40,557 nucleotides of DNA from the NCBI GenBank assembly GCA_002441135.1, contig DJVJ01000044.1, forward strand, positions 1-40,557, read 5' to 3'. Source of the stretch: Caryophanales bacterium UBA6259 (GTDB lineage Bacteria; Bacillota; Bacilli; Tepidibacillales; Tepidibacillaceae). The translations under genes and the position numbers were made by a program. Shown piece after piece: positions 14,737 through 23,657 of this stretch; the stretch's first letter is position 1, and every line of letters begins with the position of its first letter. The notes under the pieces were generated by a model. The model had not been told where the DNA came from. It ran no database searches and saw nothing but the letters and a program-made list of their open reading frames with translations.

Positions 14737-16737
14737 CTATTTTCGGCTTGCTACGATGTTTAGTCCAAAGATGATAGCTACGATGACTAAGCCTGCGATG
14801 TCGGTTAATGTTTCTGGAACGATCATCATAAGTGCACCTGCACCTAGGATGATACGGAAAATAGTATTTATCGTTGTTTTGAAGTATCCTTCAATTGCTG
14901 CACTTAATGCAACGATTCCAATAATCGCGGTCACAGTAATCATAATGATATCTGCAAATGGTGCCATTGGGAATACCTTTGCGTTCATCGCCACATTGGT
15001 TGTGTCAATCATCATCATTGCTGGATTATAGACAAATAGATATGGGATTAAATATCCCGCGATGGATAATCTCATCGCTGCAAAGCCTGTGCGCATTGGG
15101 TCTCCACCGGATATACCAGCACCTGCAAATGCTGCAAGGGCAACTGGTGGAGTAATGTTAGCAAAAATACCAAAGTAGAAAACAAACATATGTGCAACTA
15201 GAATTGGAATGCCAAACTCTGCTAATGCTGGTGCTGCCATTGTTGCAGTAATAATATACGCTGGAATAGATGGCAATCCCATTCCAAGGATCATTGATGC
15301 AAACATTGTAAAGAACAAGGTTAAGAATAAGGAACCTGCACCAAGGCTTGCAATAGAAGTTGTCATTACATTACCAAAGCTTGTTAAGTTAACTACACCA
15401 ATAATAATACCTACTACAGCAGTAGCAATCATAACGGATAAGGATTGTCTTGCTCCACTATCTAATGCTTCTAAAACGGTTTTTACAGACATCCGTGTAT
15501 TTTTTCTAAGTGCTGCAACTAGAACAGTTGCAACAATAGTATAAAATGCTGCATGACCAACTGGAATATTTTGATACAGTAAAACGATTAATAAAACAAT
15601 TGGAATTAATAAATGTCCGCGTTCTTTCATTACTTCTTTTATACGTGGTAAGTCTGCTTTTGGAATTCCTTTTAAATTTTCCCTACCCGCACGGAAATGG
15701 ACTTGCATGATTACCGCAAAAAAGTATAGAACCGCTGGAATCAATGCTGCTAACGCAATGGTTCCGTAAGCAACACCTGTTGTTTCTGCCATAATAAATG
15801 CACTCGCACCCATAATAGGAGGTAAAATTTGCCCACCAATGGAGGAGCTTGCTTCTACTGCTCCTGCGAAGTTTTTGGAGTAACCGATCTTTTTCATTAA
15901 TGGAATGGTAAAAGCACCAGTTCCTACTACATTGGCAACAGCCGAACCGTTAATACTTCCCATAAAACCACTAGAAATAACGGCTACCTTTGCAGGTCCA
16001 CCTTGTTTATGTCCTGCTAATGCCAAAGAAATATCGTTGAAAAATTGGCCTAAGCCTGATTTTTGCAAAAATGCTCCAAATAAGATAAACAAGAATATAA
16101 AGTTAACAGAAGCACCAACTGCTGTGGAATATAATCCCTCTGTTTTTAAATATAATTGGCCAAAAATATCGCCTAAGTCAAATGGACGAGTAATCATCTT
16201 TGTTGGCATCCAATCCATATGACTGACAAATGGATATGTTAAGAAAACAAGTGCTAAGATAGGTAAAATCAATCCTGTAACACGTCTGCTTGCTTCAAGA
16301 ACAAGAAGTACAGTTAATATCGCTAAAATAATATCTGTCGTGTTTGGAATGCCACCACGAGTGGTAACAATCGCATTATATTCCATGATTAGATAGCCTA
16401 CAGAAACCATACTTAATCCGAATAATCCCCAATCAAACCATGCAATTTTACTGCGATCTTGTTTTTTTGTTGTTGGATATATCAAAAAGATTAAGCCCAT
16501 CCCAACTGCAACGTGAAGTGCTCTTTGCTGTAGAGTTGGAATCGGATTAAACGTGATATATAGGTGAAATAAGGAATATAAAATAGCAATTAAAGAGACC
16601 GTTAATGCCATCTTTTTATTAGCAAACTTCCTTACCACAGACTCATTATCAAATTTTTCAAGCAGCTCTCCCTGTTGCTCTTCTGTCATAGGTTCAGCTT
16701 GATTTTCATTGAATTGCTTCTTGTTGTCATTTTTCAT
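14737..16737 (-). CDS. TRAP transporter fused permease (TAXI type)
   Basis: A 666-residue inner-membrane permease in which the small (DctQ-like) and large (DctM-like) TRAP subunits are fused, the usual form for TAXI systems. About 16 or more hydrophobic helices are visible. Large-subunit motifs include GGPAKVAVISSGFMGSINGS, EASSSIGGQILPPIMGASAF, GMGLPSIPAYIITATMAAP and FYFGIFANITPPVALAAFAG. The start overlaps the DUF1850 stop by four bases (ATGA), so translation is coupled. Substrates of TAXI systems vary (glutamate, other carboxylates), and nothing here fixes this one. Confidence 0.95.
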   Translation of the reverse strand: MKNDNKKQFNENQAEPMTEEQQGELLEKFDNESVVRKFANKKMALTVSLIAILYSLFHLYITFNPIPTLQQRALHVAVGMGLIFLIYPTTKKQDRSKIAWFDWGLFGLSMVSVGYLIMEYNAIVTTRGGIPNTTDIILAILTVLLVLEASRRVTGLILPILALVFLTYPFVSHMDWMPTKMITRPFDLGDIFGQLYLKTEGLYSTAVGASVNFIFLFILFGAFLQKSGLGQFFNDISLALAGHKQGGPAKVAVISSGFMGSINGSAVANVVGTGAFTIPLMKKIGYSKNFAGAVEASSSIGGQILPPIMGASAFIMAETTGVAYGTIALAALIPAVLYFFAVIMQVHFRAGRENLKGIPKADLPRIKEVMKERGHLLIPIVLLIVLLYQNIPVGHAAFYTIVATVLVAALRKNTRMSVKTVLEALDSGARQSLSVMIATAVVGIIIGVVNLTSFGNVMTTSIASLGAGSLFLTLFFTMFASMILGMGLPSIPAYIITATMAAPALAEFGIPILVAHMFVFYFGIFANITPPVALAAFAGAGISGGDPMRTGFAAMRLSIAGYLIPYLFVYNPAMMMIDTTNVAMNAKVFPMAPFADIIMITVTAIIGIVALSAAIEGYFKTTINTIFRIILGAGALMMIVPETLTDIAGLVIVAIIFGLNIVASRK

Positions 16738-17210
16738 CTTTTCTCACCCCATAGCTGCCAAAATGGCAATTTCACAATTTTTATCTCTATTGCTTCGTGA
16801 TTCTTTAACTCCTCATATAAAGGAATCGTAGAATTTTTGGTCTGTAATGTTGTTTTTACGTTATCTGAGACAACTAAATGGATTGCTTCCATTTTTCGGT
16901 TTATTTTCATATGAATATAGCCATCATTGGAAGGTATAATTTCTCCATCAGAGGGGGTACCTGCGCCAAAGGTTTTAAACCGTGTGGTATCAAGATAAAG
17001 CTCCTGATCTTTAATGGTATAGGTTTCATACCATGGTTCTTTCTCCACAGAATGAATCCAGCCTAATTCAAAGGTATCCTCTTTTAGATAAAAGTTCTTA
17101 TCCGGGTAAGAAACTTGAATGGTTGGCACTCTGAAAAGAAAGCCTAAAAGGAAAAGAAGGAGCACTATAAAGAAAGTACTCCCGATTTTCAAAAATTTAT
17201 TTTTGTTCAT
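16734..17210 (-). CDS. DUF1850 domain membrane-anchored protein
   Basis: A 158-residue protein with one N-terminal hydrophobic helix (FLKIGSTFFIVLLLFLLGFL) and an extracytoplasmic beta-rich domain. The motif FELGWIHSVEKEPWYETY marks DUF1850, a family repeatedly found inside TAXI-TRAP operons. Its function is unknown. The ATG at 17210 overlaps the end of the receptor gene by 14 bp, and its stop overlaps the permease start. A longer frame back to a TTG at 17246 is less likely. The gene order receptor-DUF1850-permease suggests an accessory part of the transporter at the membrane (inference). Confidence 0.85.
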   Translation of the reverse strand: MNKNKFLKIGSTFFIVLLLFLLGFLFRVPTIQVSYPDKNFYLKEDTFELGWIHSVEKEPWYETYTIKDQELYLDTTRFKTFGAGTPSDGEIIPSNDGYIHMKINRKMEAIHLVVSDNVKTTLQTKNSTIPLYEELKNHEAIEIKIVKLPFWQLWGEKR

Positions 17211-18180
17211 TGAAATATTTTTGAGCTCCTGGATGAACTGGCGCAACCATACCTTGTTGTGCAGCCTCTAGAGAAATTTCAGTAGCAGCTTGGTGGGAAT
17301 TACCAAGTGTTGGTAGGCTTTCAAAGAACGTTTTTGTTAATTTGTAAACATCATCTTCACTTAAGTCTGTTCTTACTACAAGTGCATTCATGATTGCAGC
17401 AGTTGGGATTACTTCTTCATTACCGTATGTTCCTGCTGGAATTTCAATGGATACAAAGTAGGATTGATCTTTAGCAATTTTTTCTACATCTGCAGGATCT
17501 ACAGAAACGATATTAATGTCTAGAGTTTTTGATAGCTCTAATACAGATGCATTTGGAAGACCACTTGTTAAAAATGCTGCGTCAACTGTACCTGATTTTA
17601 ATCCATCAGCAGCTTCAGCATATCCTAAATAATCTACTTTAATATCATCATAGGTAATTCCATGTCCATTTAATAGATTGCGAGCGTTAACCTCTACTCC
17701 GGAGTTTTGGTCACCTACTGCAACACGCTTACCTACTAAATCTTTAACGGTTTTAATACCAGAATCTGCTCTTGTTACAATTTGAATAAAGTTAGGATAT
17801 AAAGTTGCGATTTGGCTAACTTCAGTAACAGGTGCTGAGAAGTTTCCTTCCCCTTTAACCGCTTGTGTTAAAACGTCACTCATTACGAATGCCATTTCTA
17901 CTTTTCCTTCTTTAATTAGGTTGATATTTTCAACAGAAGCTCCAGTCGTTTGTGTTTTGGAGTTCACATTGTAAGTTTTGGAATATTCATTTGCTAGAGT
18001 TGTACCAATAATATTGTATGGGCCTGAAGAACCACCAGTTGCAATTGTTGCAATTTTGGTACTTAGTCCGTCTGCTTTAGGCTCCTCCCCTTTTGAACCT
18101 TCGCTCGCTCCACAACCTGCTAATAGTGAGCCTGCTAGTAAAACGCTTACAAGAATTGTCCCGACCTTTTTCAATTTCAT
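17197..18180 (-). CDS. TAXI family TRAP transporter solute-binding lipoprotein
   Basis: The extracytoplasmic substrate receptor of the TRAP-TAXI system, 327 residues, full length. It has a lipoprotein signal with lipobox SLLAGC (Cys23). Family features include IATGGSSGPYNIIGTTLANEY (about 46-66), GKRVAVGDQNSGVEVNARNLL and GTVDAAFLTSGLPN. GAGGAGAG precedes the ATG. It is the first gene of a three-gene coupled operon with the DUF1850 protein and the fused permease. Both this carrier and the Tct carrier 4 kb away are receptor-driven secondary systems for organic acids, so the region is rich in carboxylate uptake. Confidence 0.95.
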   Translation of the reverse strand: MKLKKVGTILVSVLLAGSLLAGCGASEGSKGEEPKADGLSTKIATIATGGSSGPYNIIGTTLANEYSKTYNVNSKTQTTGASVENINLIKEGKVEMAFVMSDVLTQAVKGEGNFSAPVTEVSQIATLYPNFIQIVTRADSGIKTVKDLVGKRVAVGDQNSGVEVNARNLLNGHGITYDDIKVDYLGYAEAADGLKSGTVDAAFLTSGLPNASVLELSKTLDINIVSVDPADVEKIAKDQSYFVSIEIPAGTYGNEEVIPTAAIMNALVVRTDLSEDDVYKLTKTFFESLPTLGNSHQAATEISLEAAQQGMVAPVHPGAQKYFNEQK

Positions 18181-18339
18181 ATTCTCTCCTCATTTCATGG
18201 TTGTTTTATTCAACAAAAGTATAACAGAAATATAGTTTTACTTCAACAAATGTTTCGTGAATTTATATAATTGAAAATTATTGTTTAATTTTACAACTTT
18301 TAATGTTTGAATTGGAAAGGGGAGGCGGTGGAAAAGAAT

Positions 18340-18366
18340 GGAAAAAGGGGCCTGGCCCCTTTTTCC
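18340..18366. repeat. Palindrome family copy 9 (central T)
   Basis: Core at 18347-18359 with arms TGGAAAAA / TTTTTCCA. It lies 29 bp beyond the DUF817 terminator. Confidence 0.92.
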
Positions 18367-18388
18367 AACTTTTGCTATATCTAAAAAA

Positions 18389-18420
18389 GCATCAACAAAA
18401 GTTAGGCCCTTTGTTGATGC
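18389..18420 (-). terminator. Strong terminator after the DUF817 gene
   Basis: A 12-13 bp stem (GCATCAACAAAGG / CTTTTGTTGATGC, one mismatch) only five bases past the stop codon, followed on the minus strand by TTTTTTAG. A palindrome copy lies 29 bp further on. Confidence 0.85.
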
Positions 18421-18425
18421 AAATT

Positions 18426-19202
18426 TCAATTCCTACTTAGATTCTCTTTTACATGCTTGAGTTGTGCAACAATAATAAAGCTTATAATTACCAGTAAAGA
18501 CCATGAGCTTATTTTTCCAATCGATACAAAATTCCATTGTTCTTTTTGATCAGGATATTGCCAAGCTCCAAAGAATGTTGCGATGTTTTCCGCAACCCAG
18601 ATAAAAAAACCAATTAACAGGAAGGAGAGAACAAGAGGCATTTTATATTTTGCATCGTTTAAATGAAACTCTACAATGGTACGAGCAAATATAAAGATAA
18701 GTGCTACTGTTAAATACCAACGAAAATCATAAATAAAATGATGGGTAAAGAAATTTAGATAAATGAGAAAGCCAATGGATACTGTCCAGATGGAACTTGG
18801 CCACCCAACTAATTTTAAATTGAGCCTTCGCCAAGCTTGAATCATATAGCTTGCAACACTGGCATACATAAAACCACTATATAAAGGAACGCCAAATATT
18901 TTGGCATAAGCAAATTCAGGATATGCCCATGATCCCATATATACTTTATAAATTTCTAGTATTAATCCAATCAGATGGAAAATCGCAATAACCTTTAACT
19001 CATCCCTGGTTTCTAATCCTGTTTTATACATCAGATACTGAACAATAAGTAGTACAAGAAGGATAAAATCATATCTAGGAATATACGGGGTATGTATCAT
19101 ATTGGAAATTGCTAATGTAATAAAGATTAGCACCGGAAAAATAGAGGCCAATGCCTGCTGATAACCAAAATAGATAAGCTGTTTCATATATCTAAATCTC
19201 AT
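18426..19202 (-). CDS. DUF817 integral membrane protein
   Basis: A 258-residue polytopic membrane protein with about eight hydrophobic helices. Recognised as DUF817 from the segments FGVPLYSGFMYASVASYMIQ (about 102-121), WPSSIWTVSIGFLIYLNFF and FHLNDAKYKMPLVLSFLLIG, which contain the conserved aromatic and proline positions of this family as I remember it. No biochemical role is established for DUF817. GGGAGGGAG lies eight bases before the ATG. It is transcribed alone, with its own strong terminator, divergently from the metalloprotease gene. Confidence 0.82.
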   Translation of the reverse strand: MRFRYMKQLIYFGYQQALASIFPVLIFITLAISNMIHTPYIPRYDFILLVLLIVQYLMYKTGLETRDELKVIAIFHLIGLILEIYKVYMGSWAYPEFAYAKIFGVPLYSGFMYASVASYMIQAWRRLNLKLVGWPSSIWTVSIGFLIYLNFFTHHFIYDFRWYLTVALIFIFARTIVEFHLNDAKYKMPLVLSFLLIGFFIWVAENIATFFGAWQYPDQKEQWNFVSIGKISSWSLLVIISFIIVAQLKHVKENLSRN

Positions 19203-19412
19203 ACTGTCGCTCCCTCCCCTAATGAATAATTATAAGTTTATTAAACTGATCCATTTTATACAAGGAGCAAGATGAAAACAAAACCTCCAAATAAAGTCAT
19301 ATTCTTTTATCTGTAAGTAATATAATTTAAGGACAATATTGAGAGGAGGATCCACAGAGTTATTAGCTTATAGCGTATCTAAAAGATTGGATAATTTAAA
19401 GGGGGTCGTTTA

Positions 19413-21164
19413 ATGAAGAAGGTTTTATCACTCATAACAATTTTCGCCCTACTTATGACAATCACATTGACTGGAGTGTACGCACAAACAACTGGAATAT
19501 CGAAAATTACGGAACCAGATTATTATAAGCTTGATTCTGATCTTTCGAACGAAATAAAAGCTGCAGGTGGAGTAGTGAAAGGGAAAGAGTTTAGGAATGC
19601 CAACACGAATTCTTATCTTTTACCTAATGAGGGCTATCCGATTCAACCTATTGATGCAAGAACAGCAGCCGGTCAACCAGCAAAGGGAATTGCTATTTTA
19701 GTAGATTTCCCTGCAAATGAAGATGAAACAAGTGCAGTACCAGGAGTTGATTATGAACAGGTACCTGCAAATTATTTTTATGATTTGTTAAATGGTACTG
19801 AATATAACCCATATGATTTATCTGTTTTCTCATGGCTAGCTGAATACAATGGAGTTCCTGCACCAACCGATCGAACGCTTAAAAACTATTTTAATGAGGT
19901 AAGCTATGGCCAATTTGAAATAGATGTGGATCTTGCAGGCTGGTATACTCTTTCACAGCCTTACGACTATTACCTTGGTCAGGATGGATTTGCTATAGGA
20001 AATGAAAATGGTGATGCACGTATAGCTGAGCTAGTGAGTGATGCCATTGACTTAGCCGACGAAGATATTGATTTTTCAAACTATGCAGTTGACGGAAAGG
20101 TGCCTAATATCTTTATCATACATCGGGGGACTGGCGCAGAATATAATTTGGACCCAACGATTATTTGGTCGCATAAGTGGGATATCGTAAGTGCAACTTA
20201 TTATGGCTATTACTATCAGACTGGGGAATATATGGATGAAGCGGATCTAGAATATAAGGTAGTCGATGGTGTTATTGTAAACGTATATAATATCGTACCA
20301 GAAGTAGGCCAGGACATTAGTGGATATTTGAAATATGTATATCCAGGTCTATTCCCTGCTGATTATGATGGTAGAGAACCGTCTCCTGCTTATCCCGGAG
20401 TTTACTCTCATGAGTTTGCCCATATTTTAGGCTTACCTGATCAATATGATTATGGCTATCAATCAGAAGGTACTGGAATGTATACCTTGATGGCTGGTGG
20501 CTCTTATGGAAGAAATATCAATTATCGATGGTACTCCGGCAACACACCAGTTCATTTGAATGCTTGGGATAAGTGGTACTTAGGATTTGCAGAACCAATT
20601 GTAGTGTCTAGCAATCAGAGTATCACGTTAAATCCAGTAGAGTATAGCAAGGATATTTATAAGCTAGTTGTGCCGGGCTCTAATGGAAGAGAATACTTCC
20701 TTTTAGAAAATCGTCAACAAATCGGCTATGATACAGGTCTATCTTACAATGTTGATGGTGAAAGCCTTCATGGTCTAGTGGTTTATCATATTGTAGATGA
20801 TATGATCCAAAAGAAATTTAATCGTCCAAATGAGGCACAGAACTGGGATATTAATCACTTAGGAAAAGGCCAACAATCAAGCTCTAGTTATGGCCAAACT
20901 CATTATGGTATGAGTGTTATTCAAGCAGATGGCAACTATGATTTAGAGCATGGATATAATGATGCGGATGCTGGTGATGTGTTCCCCGGCAAATATAATG
21001 TGACCCGTTTAGGATCGATTAGTAACAACGTTACAGGAATAGCAAATACATCCTCCCTCTATAAATGGGATTCAAAGAGCACCGACACAGGAATCAATCT
21101 AGAGAACATCGTTGAAGATGAAAATGGAGTAATCACACTCGACGTAGTTTTCCAAAAGAAATAA
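19413..21164 (+). CDS. Secreted M6-family metalloprotease (immune-inhibitor-A-like)
   Basis: A 583-residue secreted zinc protease. The signal peptide is MKKVLSLITIFALLMTITLT with cleavage near VYAQ. The zinc site HEFAHILGLPD (333-343: His333, Glu334, His337, Asp343) is the HExxHxxGxxD form of peptidase family M6, and TLMAGGS (358-364) gives the Met-turn. It is shorter than InhA (near 790 residues) and has no visible lipoprotein or wall anchor, so it is probably released. A leader region (about 25-90) could be a propeptide. GGGGG lies about ten bases before the ATG. Role in nutrition or virulence cannot be told from sequence. Confidence 0.9.
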   Translation: MKKVLSLITIFALLMTITLTGVYAQTTGISKITEPDYYKLDSDLSNEIKAAGGVVKGKEFRNANTNSYLLPNEGYPIQPIDARTAAGQPAKGIAILVDFPANEDETSAVPGVDYEQVPANYFYDLLNGTEYNPYDLSVFSWLAEYNGVPAPTDRTLKNYFNEVSYGQFEIDVDLAGWYTLSQPYDYYLGQDGFAIGNENGDARIAELVSDAIDLADEDIDFSNYAVDGKVPNIFIIHRGTGAEYNLDPTIIWSHKWDIVSATYYGYYYQTGEYMDEADLEYKVVDGVIVNVYNIVPEVGQDISGYLKYVYPGLFPADYDGREPSPAYPGVYSHEFAHILGLPDQYDYGYQSEGTGMYTLMAGGSYGRNINYRWYSGNTPVHLNAWDKWYLGFAEPIVVSSNQSITLNPVEYSKDIYKLVVPGSNGREYFLLENRQQIGYDTGLSYNVDGESLHGLVVYHIVDDMIQKKFNRPNEAQNWDINHLGKGQQSSSSYGQTHYGMSVIQADGNYDLEHGYNDADAGDVFPGKYNVTRLGSISNNVTGIANTSSLYKWDSKSTDTGINLENIVEDENGVITLDVVFQKK

Positions 21165-21185
21165 AAAAGGAAAAAAGTGGATAAA

Positions 21186-21198
21186 GGGGCCAGGCCCC
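21186..21198. repeat. Palindrome family copy 10 (central A)
   Basis: Perfect core with short AAA/TTT arms in a convergent gap, 21 bp beyond the SLC13-like terminator. Confidence 0.92.
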
Positions 21199-21219
21199 TT
21201 TTGGAGCTTTTTGGTAAAA

Positions 21220-21253
21220 ACAAAACCAGGGGGAATTTTCCTCCTGGTTTTGT
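21220..21253 (-). terminator. Terminator after the SLC13-like carrier gene
   Basis: An 11-bp perfect stem, ACAAAACCAGG / CCTGGTTTTGT, that starts at the stop codon. On the minus strand it is followed by TTTTTACC. A palindrome copy sits 21 bp further on. Confidence 0.85.
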
Positions 21254-22383
21254 TACATATATAACGAGCACAAGATTAAAATGCTTAAAAATCCAAGATT
21301 AATCATCGAAAACATCTTTAAAAAATATCTCTGTTTACTTGGATAATGTTTCATATATTCACGAAAGGTAATTAAGCTGGCTAAGGAGGCAATTAAAGTC
21401 CCTGCTCCACCTATATTAACCGCAATTAGTAAATCACTGTAATTGGTTGTGAATTTCGAAAGTAAAATTGCTGCTGGTACATTACTGATGATTTGAGACG
21501 TTAAGACACCTGTAAGTAAGGTGCTGCTGGTCAATAGCTCACTTAAAAACTCGTGAACGGCGTCCATTCTTGACATGTTGCCAGCAAAGATAAAAAAGGC
21601 GAAAAATGTGAACAAAAGTGGATAATCAACTTTTTGGAATACCCTTTTTTCTATGATTAAAAAAACCAGAATGATTACGATTAAACCATACAGATAGGAT
21701 ATATATCGAAACATAACTAATAAAAAGAAAGCAAAAAGTAAAAAGTATAACCCTGTTTTTTTACGATCTAGTTTTTGCACAGTATGATCATTGTGTTCAG
21801 ATAAAACTAATTTCTGATTTCGGATAAAGAAAATGCTGATGGTGATTAACACCATCGACAAGCTAAATGGTAAAAACATAATACGCAAAAATTCAATGAT
21901 ATCTATATTATAGTACGAGTACAAATATAAATTTTGAGGATTACCAAACGGGGTTAGCATTCCCCCTAAATTAGCAGCGATATTTTGCATATTAAAGGTA
22001 AACGCGATATAGCGTTCTAAATTGGTGCTCCTTAAGAGATAATAACCCAATGGCAAAAAGGTAATTAAGGCCATATCGTTAGTGATAAACATAGAGCTAA
22101 TAAAAGTGATGTATATGAGTGCTAAGATAGCCAATCTTGTCGTTTTAAAATGGCTTACAATTCGTCTTGCAAGAATTTGAAAAAAATGAATTTCTTCAAA
22201 GCCACGCACAATGACCAACATAATAAACAATGTACTAAGTGTTCTTAAGTCAATGTACTCAAGATATTCTTTATCGGGAGCAATAATAAACATAGTGATA
22301 ATAGCAGCTACTGTTGCGATTACCGCCACCATATTTGTTTGAAATAATTTTTTGATTGATTCGACCTTTGCGCTCTTTGCCAT
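21253..22383 (-). CDS. SLC13/ArsB-superfamily anion transporter
   Basis: A 376-residue inner-membrane carrier with about ten or eleven hydrophobic helices. Two inverted-repeat hallmark segments of the ion-transporter superfamily are visible: SSMFITNDMALITFLPLGYY with NLGGMLTPFGNPQNLYLY in the first half, and ISNVPAAILLSK with VNIGGAGTLIASLASL in the second. It is shorter than the usual 420-460 residues. Substrates in the superfamily include citrate, sulfate, arsenite and sodium/proton exchange, so the substrate is undefined. The gene is monocistronic, between the pyrophosphatase gene and the convergent metalloprotease gene. Confidence 0.87.
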   Translation of the reverse strand: MAKSAKVESIKKLFQTNMVAVIATVAAIITMFIIAPDKEYLEYIDLRTLSTLFIMLVIVRGFEEIHFFQILARRIVSHFKTTRLAILALIYITFISSMFITNDMALITFLPLGYYLLRSTNLERYIAFTFNMQNIAANLGGMLTPFGNPQNLYLYSYYNIDIIEFLRIMFLPFSLSMVLITISIFFIRNQKLVLSEHNDHTVQKLDRKKTGLYFLLFAFFLLVMFRYISYLYGLIVIILVFLIIEKRVFQKVDYPLLFTFFAFFIFAGNMSRMDAVHEFLSELLTSSTLLTGVLTSQIISNVPAAILLSKFTTNYSDLLIAVNIGGAGTLIASLASLITFREYMKHYPSKQRYFLKMFSMINLGFLSILILCSLYM

Positions 22384-22463
22384 ACTCCATCTATCTCCCA
22401 GACTTTTAGTTTCTTTTTTTTCAGTAGATCCAAGTAGATCGAAAAAGGAAAAATAAGGAAAAA

Positions 22464-22476
22464 GGGGCCAGGCCCC
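22464..22476. repeat. Palindrome family copy 11 (central A)
   Basis: Perfect core with A/T arms, 27 bp beyond the ppaC terminator and upstream of the SLC13-like gene. Confidence 0.92.
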
Positions 22477-22503
22477 TTTTTACATTTTTTAGAAATTTTA
22501 AAA

Positions 22504-22534
22504 AGCCCCTTGCGGTTTATCATCACAAGAGGCT
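22504..22534 (-). terminator. Terminator after ppaC
   Basis: Nine-bp stem AGCCTCTTG / CAAGGGGCT (one U-G pair in the minus-strand RNA) with a 13-base loop, followed by TTTTTAAAATTT. A palindrome copy lies 27 bp further on. Confidence 0.75.
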
Positions 22535-22549
22535 GGACTGTAATGTAGG

Positions 22550-23482
22550 TTAATTTGTAAATGCTGCTGTTAGGTTAGGTACAATTTGCTTTTTGCGGGA
22601 TACTACTCCCTTTAATGTAGCAGTATTGTTATCTAAAGTAACATCAAATGCTTGTTCAACCTTACTTAATTCTTGTCCAAGCGCTAAAATAGTGGAATCA
22701 TTGGTTAAGATGTTCGTCACTACAAATACGAATAAATCTAGCCCTTTTTCATCAACACGGGAAGAGATTAGTTTTTCTAGTTCTGCACGACGAGCAAAAA
22801 CATCATTCACATCCACGGTATTTACCTGTGCAATTTCCACTTTACTGTTGCCCATTGGGAATTCTTTTGCATCAAGGGAGATTAACTGCTCTACTGTTTT
22901 TTTGCTTAAATCAGCGCCAGCTTTTAACATTTCTAACCCATAAGTCTCAATGTCAACACCAGCAATTTCAGCTAATTCATGAGCGGCATCCTTATCTTCT
23001 TTTGTGCAAGTAGGTGATTTGAATAATAATGTATCAGAAATAATCGCAGATAGCATCAAACCAGCGATTGGTTTATCGATTGCTACTCCCTTTTCCTTAT
23101 ACAATTTATTGATAATAGTAGAACTACATCCTACAGGTTCTGCACGATAAAATAGTGGATCTTTGGTTTGAAAATTTGCGATACGGTGATGATCAATTAC
23201 CTCTAGAATTCTCACCTGATCGATATCATCAGCACTCTGCTGTTTTTCGTTATGGTCAACTAAGATAACATTGTCTACCTCATTGGAAACAGTGCTAACT
23301 AATCGTGGCACATTCATTTGAAAATGTTCTAATATAAATTGAGTTTCTCCATTAATTTCTCCTAAACGAACAGGCTCTACATTCAGGCCCAATTTAGTTT
23401 TTAATGAAGCATAAGCAAGTGCTGAACAAATTGAATCTGTATCTGGATTTTTGTGTCCTAAAATTAATATTTTGTTATCCAT
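22550..23482 (-). CDS. ppaC: Manganese-dependent inorganic pyrophosphatase (family II)
   Basis: Hydrolyses pyrophosphate in the cytoplasm, pulling biosynthetic reactions forward. The 310-residue protein has the DHH-family metal ligands: GHKNPDTDSICSA (His10, Asp14, Asp16), the VDHNE segment, the signature VIDHHRIANF and SDTLLFKSP. The C-terminal substrate lobe ends with SRKKQIVP, where the SRKKQ motif binds pyrophosphate. A longer frame starts at a TTG (23500), but GGAG lies eight bases before the ATG at 23482 and that gives the usual family length. It is transcribed alone with its own terminator. Confidence 0.97.
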   Translation of the reverse strand: MDNKILILGHKNPDTDSICSALAYASLKTKLGLNVEPVRLGEINGETQFILEHFQMNVPRLVSTVSNEVDNVILVDHNEKQQSADDIDQVRILEVIDHHRIANFQTKDPLFYRAEPVGCSSTIINKLYKEKGVAIDKPIAGLMLSAIISDTLLFKSPTCTKEDKDAAHELAEIAGVDIETYGLEMLKAGADLSKKTVEQLISLDAKEFPMGNSKVEIAQVNTVDVNDVFARRAELEKLISSRVDEKGLDLFVFVVTNILTNDSTILALGQELSKVEQAFDVTLDNNTATLKGVVSRKKQIVPNLTAAFTN

Positions 23483-23600
23483 TTTTTCCACTCCAATCAA
23501 AATCCTTGAACTAAATTTCTATTGTATATATTATATTATCCATTTATGAAAGTAAACTAGTTAGTAACACCGCTATGCTTTCTTCTAAAAAATCCCAAAA

Positions 23601-23613
23601 GGGGCCTGGCCCC
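23601..23613. repeat. Palindrome family copy 12 (central T)
   Basis: Perfect core flanked by CAAAA / TTTTG, right flank TTTTGTTAC. It lies between the NTF2-like gene stop and the ppaC start. Confidence 0.92.
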
Positions 23614-23657
23614 TTTTGTTACTTTTTTCCAAAAAGGTCTAAACCCATTTTAACTTT

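Noticed and set aside
18238..18429. 63-codon minus-strand frame between the DUF817 and TAXI receptor genes
   Set aside because: It reads through a terminator and a palindrome copy and has no start signal.
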